From Betaproteobacteria bacterium (GTDB taxonomy: Bacteria; Pseudomonadota; Gammaproteobacteria; Burkholderiales; Casimicrobiaceae), in NCBI GenBank assembly GCA_013298765.1, contig JAAFJA010000003.1, positions 248,001 to 312,000 of the forward strand: 64,000 nucleotides of DNA. The letters run 5' to 3'. Positions 59,947-64,000 of the stretch are shown piece after piece. A model generated the notes under the pieces. It was not told the origin of the DNA. It made no database searches and was given only the letters and a program-made list of their open reading frames with translations. Position 1 is the stretch's first letter; each line of letters begins with the position of its first letter. A program made the position numbers and the translations under genes.

Positions 59947-59984
59947 GAAGAATTCTTCGCGGTCTTGTAGTGGCAGCACTACAA
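59947..59984. promoter_or_regulatory. Inverted repeats upstream of the cyn-like operon
   Basis: GAAGAATTCTTC (59947-59958) is a perfect 12-bp palindrome, and TTGTAGTG/CACTACAA (59965-59972 with 59977-59984, loop GCAG) a perfect 8-bp inverted repeat. They lie between the response-regulator stop codon and the sigma-54-like site. They may be activator sites; the second could also be a weak terminator of the regulator gene, though no U-run follows. Confidence 0.45.
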
Positions 59985-59994
59985 ACGATTCGTT

Positions 59995-60624
59995 TCAGCG
60001 GGCGATGCTGTGTCGCGTTGCGTAAATCGCAAGCTCAACATCATTCTTGGTGCCCGTCTTTTCGAGGATGCGCGCGCGGTAGGTGCTCACCGTATTGGGG
60101 GCCAATTGCAACTGCGCACCAATTTCACTCACCGAATGCCCCAAAGTGAGGAGCCGGAAGACTTGATGCTCGCGATGCGAGAGTGATTCCGCACCGCGCT
60201 TGTTCGCTACCGCATCGGCAAGCGCTTCAGCGGTGACTGGATTGATCCATACGCCGCCGCTCGCCGCTTTACGCACGGCCGCACACAAATCATCCGGGTC
60301 GGTGCTTTTGGTGAGATAGCCCGATGCGCCAAGCTTGATGCAGCGCGCCGCGTATTGCCGTTCAGGATAGGTGGAGAGCATCAATACGGGCAAGTTCGAA
60401 TGCGCCTTTTTGATGGCTTGCAACACATCAAGCCCGTCGCGTCCGGGCAAGGCAATATCCATCAAGACCACATGCAACTCGTCGCGCCGAGTGGAGACGC
60501 ATGAAAGCGCCGCTTCGCCATCGCCCGCTTCGGCGATCACACAAATATCGGCCGCTTCCGAAAGCATTTGTGTAATGCCCTGTCGAACCACGCGATGATC
60601 GTCGCAGATGAGTACGTTAATCAT
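59995..60624 (-). CDS. NarL/FixJ-family response regulator
   Basis: 209 residues: receiver domain with LICDDH, phosphoacceptor Asp56 in VVLMDIALPGRDG and the Lys in GYLTKSTDP; then a LuxR-type helix-turn-helix (about 140-200) with LSHREHQVFRLLTLGHSVSEIGAQLQLAPNTVSTYRARI. It is encoded by an ATGA overlap after the kinase and directly upstream of the cyn-like operon in the same direction, so it probably regulates it. NarL-type regulators work with sigma-70, which would not by itself explain a sigma-54 promoter. Confidence 0.92.
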   Translation of the reverse strand: MINVLICDDHRVVRQGITQMLSEAADICVIAEAGDGEAALSCVSTRRDELHVVLMDIALPGRDGLDVLQAIKKAHSNLPVLMLSTYPERQYAARCIKLGASGYLTKSTDPDDLCAAVRKAASGGVWINPVTAEALADAVANKRGAESLSHREHQVFRLLTLGHSVSEIGAQLQLAPNTVSTYRARILEKTGTKNDVELAIYATRHSIAR

Positions 60625-61892
60625 GCGGCCACTTCGATGAGCGATTGCTGTGCCGTGAGGGTGAACGGCAAAGTGAGCCGAAACGTCGTGCCGCGTCCCA
60701 GCTCGCTCTCTATCGCGAGCGTGCCGCCGAACGGGCGCGCGCGTTCGCGCATGCCCATGACGCCGTAGGCCGTGTTTGATTCGAATGCGCTTGCGGGTGC
60801 GCCAATGCCGTTGTCTGCCACCGACATGGCGAGCGACGCGTCGTTAGCAACGATACGAATGCTGACGGCAGTTGCACGTGAATGGCGCCCGACGTTGGAG
60901 AGCATTTCCTGAAAAATGCGAAACACCGCAATAGCCATCGCATCGTTGGGGCTCGGCGCTTGGCTCGTGTTCATGTGCCAATCGCAAGCGAGTTCCGCGC
61001 CCTCCGCGCTCGCAGCGAACTCCTGTACCTGCCATTCAAGCGCCGCCCACAGCCCTTGATGATCGAGAATACTTGGCCGCAAATCGGTGATGATGCGCCC
61101 CACGTTATCAACGGCTGTTTCGATCAAGCGGCTCATGTTTTTGCACTTGCCGCGCATCGTTTCGCGCATCGCATTCGCCTCGTGAACCTCGCGATTGGAT
61201 TGCTCGGAAAGGCGCTTGTCGAGCCAGTTCACATCCATCTTGAGCGCCACCAACAAACTGCCCAGTTCGTCATGCACTTCGCGCGCGATGCGGGTGCGCT
61301 CGTCCTCGCGCACGGCGTGTGTGTAGGCGGAGAGCTCTCGCAGTTGCGTGAGCGCCGTTTGCAATTCATGCGTGCGCTCAGCAACTCGTTGTTCCAATTG
61401 CTCTTTCGCTTCACGCAAGGCATCCGCCGCGCGCTTTCGCTCGGTGATGTCGACGAAGGTAATCACCGCACCACGCACCACGCCGCGATCCATGATCGGG
61501 TAACTCGAATACTCCACCGGAAACGAACTGCCATCGCCTCGCCAAAACACTTCGGTATCGATGCGACACGAATCGCCACGCCGAAACGCGTTGAAGATCG
61601 GGCAATCGCGATCTGCGTAGCGCGATCCGTCGGCATGCGAGTGATGGGTCAGCCAATGCATGTTTTCGCCGAGAACGCTGTCGCGCTCGTGCCCAAGCAA
61701 CTCCGCCCCTGCGCGGTTGATGAACACACAATGCCCGGCCAAATCAATCCCGAAAATGCCCTCGCCAGTGGATTCCAGCAATAGTTCAAGCTGACGTTGC
61801 CACACCGCCTCGTCGGCGACGGCGCGCGCCAGATCACCCTTGTACAGACCGGTGAGATCGCGAGAGGCGGGACGTTGCAAAGTCTCGTTCAT
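60621..61892 (-). CDS. PAS-domain sensor histidine kinase (HisKA_3 type), soluble
   Basis: 423 residues with no membrane helix. A PAS domain (about 35-150: LLLESTGEGIFGIDLAGHCVFINRAGAELLG, ending ITERKRAADAL), a coiled coil (about 155-190), the HisKA_3 dimerisation helix with His207 in RIAREVHDELGSLLVAL, and a C-terminal ATPase domain with VADNGIGA and GMRERARPFGG. It therefore senses a cytoplasmic cue. It is the partner of the NarL-type regulator. Residues 81-99 hold several His, Asp and Cys (LTHHSHADG, RDCPIF), which could bind a ligand or metal; this is speculative. Confidence 0.92.
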   Translation of the reverse strand: MNETLQRPASRDLTGLYKGDLARAVADEAVWQRQLELLLESTGEGIFGIDLAGHCVFINRAGAELLGHERDSVLGENMHWLTHHSHADGSRYADRDCPIFNAFRRGDSCRIDTEVFWRGDGSSFPVEYSSYPIMDRGVVRGAVITFVDITERKRAADALREAKEQLEQRVAERTHELQTALTQLRELSAYTHAVREDERTRIAREVHDELGSLLVALKMDVNWLDKRLSEQSNREVHEANAMRETMRGKCKNMSRLIETAVDNVGRIITDLRPSILDHQGLWAALEWQVQEFAASAEGAELACDWHMNTSQAPSPNDAMAIAVFRIFQEMLSNVGRHSRATAVSIRIVANDASLAMSVADNGIGAPASAFESNTAYGVMGMRERARPFGGTLAIESELGRGTTFRLTLPFTLTAQQSLIEVAA

Positions 61893-62024
61893 ACCGCTTC
61901 AATAGCAAACCCGATGCCAATGGCGGCCTCGGGCTCGGCAGGTAGTTGCGCAGAGATCGCAACCAACGGGAGAATGATTGTTGTTTTCGCAAGCCAAATG
62001 CGTGGCGAACAAACGAAGTCAAAA

Positions 62025-62136
62025 AATAGCCCGCTTTTGGCGGTATCTACCTATTTGCATGGGCTAAACCGAATAAATGCGTATTTTCTTTAGCAAATAA
62101 AAATCGCATGTTGCCCCCAATAAATCGTATTTTGCC
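62025..62136. repeat. Paired-palindrome element, copy K (diverged, three arms)
   Basis: Arm 1 (62025-62052) has ATAGCCC facing GG-TATCTA. A second half arm (62055-62075) contains GCATGGGCTAAA, and a third (about 62110-62136) TTGCCCCC ... AATCGTATTTTGCC. Outer centres are about 85 bp apart. It fills much of the 330-base divergent spacer 61893-62222 between the kinase and the DUF6498-like gene. No other gene is seen there. Confidence 0.5.
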
Positions 62137-62222
62137 GGAGATGGCTATTAAATGGAATGAACTGAATTGGCGCTGATTTCCGTCTCTTAAACATCCAATC
62201 AAACGTCTCGCGCCCCCTGATC

Positions 62223-63032
62223 ATGGCCTTCGTTCTCTCCCTTATTTATGCGTTTCTGATGCTCGCGCTGCCGCTCGCGGAGGCGATTTACAACCAGCGC
62301 TCGCCCGGCGCGCTGCTCTATCTGTATTGGATTGAGTCGTGCACGCTCTTGATCCTGCATCCGATTCGCATTTGGCTGCATCAACGCTGGACGAACGCAA
62401 CGGGGCATCGCTACCCTTCGGTGCTCGAAGCCGATTCAAACAAACTTGGTCGGAAACGGCGTGCCGTACAAGCGGGCGCTTCGCCGTTTACGTTTTTGAA
62501 GAGTTACATGTTGCCCGTCGCGATTTTCACTGTCGCACACGGCGCTTTCATTCTGTTGCTGGTGTTCGTGTTCAAGATCGCCGGCCCGGTCAACCCGAAT
62601 GACGTTCGCGCCGCAACGGTGTGGGGCGCGGGCGTGCCGCTGGGCGTGTTTGTCGTGGATCTGTTTTTGTTGCGCCGCTGGACGTTTGCGCGGTTGCAAT
62701 ATTCGGTGGGCAACCTGGCGTTGCGATTGCTCGTCACGCAGTTCGGCATTATTTTTGGAATGCTGCTCACTGCGCTCACCAAATCGCCTTGGGGCATCGT
62801 CGCGGTGTTCTTCGTGTTCCGAGTGTTGACCGATGGGCTCGTCGATTGGTCGAAGCGCAAAAAAGGGAAGCTCGGGCTGTCGGATTCGATTGCGCGCTGG
62901 GTCGCGAAGAAGGAAAACAAATCGATTGAGCAAGTGCGCGCCGAGTTCGAAGCATCGATGAAACGCGACGACGAGCATGAAGCCCTGCTCAATCAACCGT
63001 TCGATCCGAACGTCAAGAAACGAACCGGATAG
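62223..63032 (+). CDS. Membrane protein of unknown function (DUF6498-like)
   Basis: 269 residues with about six predicted membrane helices (about 2-20, 27-48, 95-118, 135-150, 165-190, 195-212). The soluble parts are strongly basic (LGRKRRAVQAGASPF, WSKRKKGKLG), and the C-terminal 60 residues form a charged cytoplasmic tail (VRAEFEASMKRDDEHEALL). It is recognised only as a DUF6498-like family member. It lies 40 bases before the VWA protein gene on the same strand. Confidence 0.78.
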   Translation: MAFVLSLIYAFLMLALPLAEAIYNQRSPGALLYLYWIESCTLLILHPIRIWLHQRWTNATGHRYPSVLEADSNKLGRKRRAVQAGASPFTFLKSYMLPVAIFTVAHGAFILLLVFVFKIAGPVNPNDVRAATVWGAGVPLGVFVVDLFLLRRWTFARLQYSVGNLALRLLVTQFGIIFGMLLTALTKSPWGIVAVFFVFRVLTDGLVDWSKRKKGKLGLSDSIARWVAKKENKSIEQVRAEFEASMKRDDEHEALLNQPFDPNVKKRTG

Positions 63033-63072
63033 ACGCTTCGCGCGAGCGCTGATCGCGCGCTACCATACGCGC

Positions 63073-64000
63073 ATGCTGCTCGATTTTTTCTATCACCTTC
63101 GGCATCGTGGCGTGAAGCCTTCGACGCGTGAATTCTTGACGCTGCTCGAAGCGCTCAAAGCCGATGTAATTTCGCCATCGATTGACGATTTCTACTTCCT
63201 ATCGAAGGCCACGCTCGTCAAAGACGAAACGAAGTTTGATCGCTTCGATTTCGCGTTCGCCGAATACTTCAAAGGCGTCTCCGAACTCGTCGATTTGAAA
63301 ACGGCGATTCCGGAAGACTGGCTCAAGAAGATTGTCGAGAAAATGCTCTCGCCGGAAGAGCGAGCGAAGCTCGAAGCGATGGATTTCGAAACCTTGATGG
63401 AAACGCTTAAGAAGCGGCTCGAAGAACAGCAAGGCCGTCATCAAGGCGGCAACAAATGGATCGGCACGGGCGGCACCTCGCCCTTCGGCGCGTACGGCGA
63501 TAACCCTGCGGGCATTCGCATTGGTCAGAAAGAAAGCCGTATGCGAAGCGCCGTGAAAGTGTGGGACGAGCGGCAGTTTCGCGATTACGACGACAACGTC
63601 GACTTCAACACGCGCAATGTGAAAGTGGCGCTGCGTCGCCTGCGTAAGTTTGCACGCGAAGGCGCGGTCGATGAGCTTGACTTGCCGCACACGCTTGAAG
63701 AAACCGGCAAAAACGCCGGCATGCTCTCAATTCAAATGCGCCCCGAGCGAAGGAACGCCGTGAAGGTGTTACTACTGCTCGACATCGGCGGATCAATGGA
63801 TGATCACATCGAGCAAGTCGAAGCGTTATTCAGCGCCGCGAAAAGCGAATTCAAACGGCTCGAACATTTTTACTTTCATAACTGCCTCTACGACTTCGTC
63901 TGGAAAACCAATCGCCGTCGCAGCACTGAGCGCACACTCACGATGGATTTGCTGCACAAATACGGCCCCGACTATCGCGTGATCTTCGTTGGTGATGCCG
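63073..64000 (+). CDS. VWA domain-containing CoxE-like protein (cut by the window edge)
   Basis: The 309 residues visible are an N-terminal part without a stop. They begin MLLDFFYHLRHRGVKPSTREF, followed by a helical region, a Gly-rich linker with HQGGNKWIGTGGTSPFGAYG, RRLRKFAREGAVDELDL, and the start of a von Willebrand A domain with the MIDAS motif LLLLDIGGSMDDH (Asp237). This matches CoxE-family/VWA proteins that pair with MoxR-type AAA+ ATPases; that partner would be outside the window. The ATG at 63073 gives the family start. Confidence 0.88.
   Translation, partial: MLLDFFYHLRHRGVKPSTREFLTLLEALKADVISPSIDDFYFLSKATLVKDETKFDRFDFAFAEYFKGVSELVDLKTAIPEDWLKKIVEKMLSPEERAKLEAMDFETLMETLKKRLEEQQGRHQGGNKWIGTGGTSPFGAYGDNPAGIRIGQKESRMRSAVKVWDERQFRDYDDNVDFNTRNVKVALRRLRKFAREGAVDELDLPHTLEETGKNAGMLSIQMRPERRNAVKVLLLLDIGGSMDDHIEQVEALFSAAKSEFKRLEHFYFHNCLYDFVWKTNRRRSTERTLTMDLLHKYGPDYRVIFVGDA

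Overview
The window looks like chromosomal DNA of a betaproteobacterium, probably order Burkholderiales. Base composition is moderately GC-rich. The support is the gene order and content: ybeZ-ybeY-ybeX-lnt-glyQ-glyS-gmhB-plsC, cyaY/lptM-lysA, mltD-gloB-yafS-like-rnhA, a Bug-type (TctC) solute receptor and a lysine/alanine-rich histone H1-like protein. The genus cannot be named from sequence alone. No rRNA, tRNA, CRISPR array, complete insertion sequence or prophage was seen.

Layout. 0.3-4.3 kb (minus): branched-chain amino acid type binding lipoprotein, SDR, CoA-transferase and a DsbA-fold isomerase. 4.4-14.2 kb (plus): the conserved ribosome-maturation, lipoprotein-acylation and glycyl-tRNA synthetase block, ending with gmhB, plsC and a YgjP-like metallopeptidase. 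14.2-16.7 kb: cyaY divergent from a 53-codon lptM gene and lysA, then the histone-like gene. 17.4-22.4 kb: mltD and gloB, a yafS-like methyltransferase, rnhA and radC, the last with a LexA-like box. 22.6-27.4 kb (minus): an acyl-CoA dehydrogenase / phosphotransferase / phosphatase / DenD-like cluster. 27.5-36.5 kb: 2OG oxygenase, esterase, a 53-codon gene, the DUF1800/DUF1501 pair, and an OmpR/EnvZ-like pair divergent from a Spy-like protein. 36.5-44.9 kb: a candidate small RNA, bepA-like protease, moaC, comEC, a deacylase and an aldehyde dehydrogenase. 45-54.4 kb: dtd, a frameshifted acetyltransferase, two tandem paralogous binding proteins without a transporter, a PanE-like reductase, an adenylate-forming ligase, a double-GNAT protein and a Bug receptor. 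54.6-62 kb (minus): SLOG and DUF1348 genes, then a cyanate/nitrate-type ABC transporter with cyanase and an upstream two-component pair. The right edge cuts a CoxE-like VWA protein.

Systems. The cyn-like operon reads binding protein - permease - ATPase - cyanase. It has a sigma-54-like promoter candidate and a NarL-type regulator/kinase pair immediately upstream, which suggests uptake and hydrolysis of cyanate as a nitrogen source. The ybeZYX-lnt block couples rRNA maturation to envelope functions in the usual proteobacterial arrangement.

Most unusual signal. At least eleven intergenic regions carry an AT-richer element made of two imperfect palindromes of about 25-33 bp, usually with centres about 59-68 bp apart (labelled here 'paired-palindrome element', a descriptive name). 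The stems differ in sequence but keep pairing. There are also two copies of an IS5-like MITE and a tandem duplication that created a truncated copy of a gene start.
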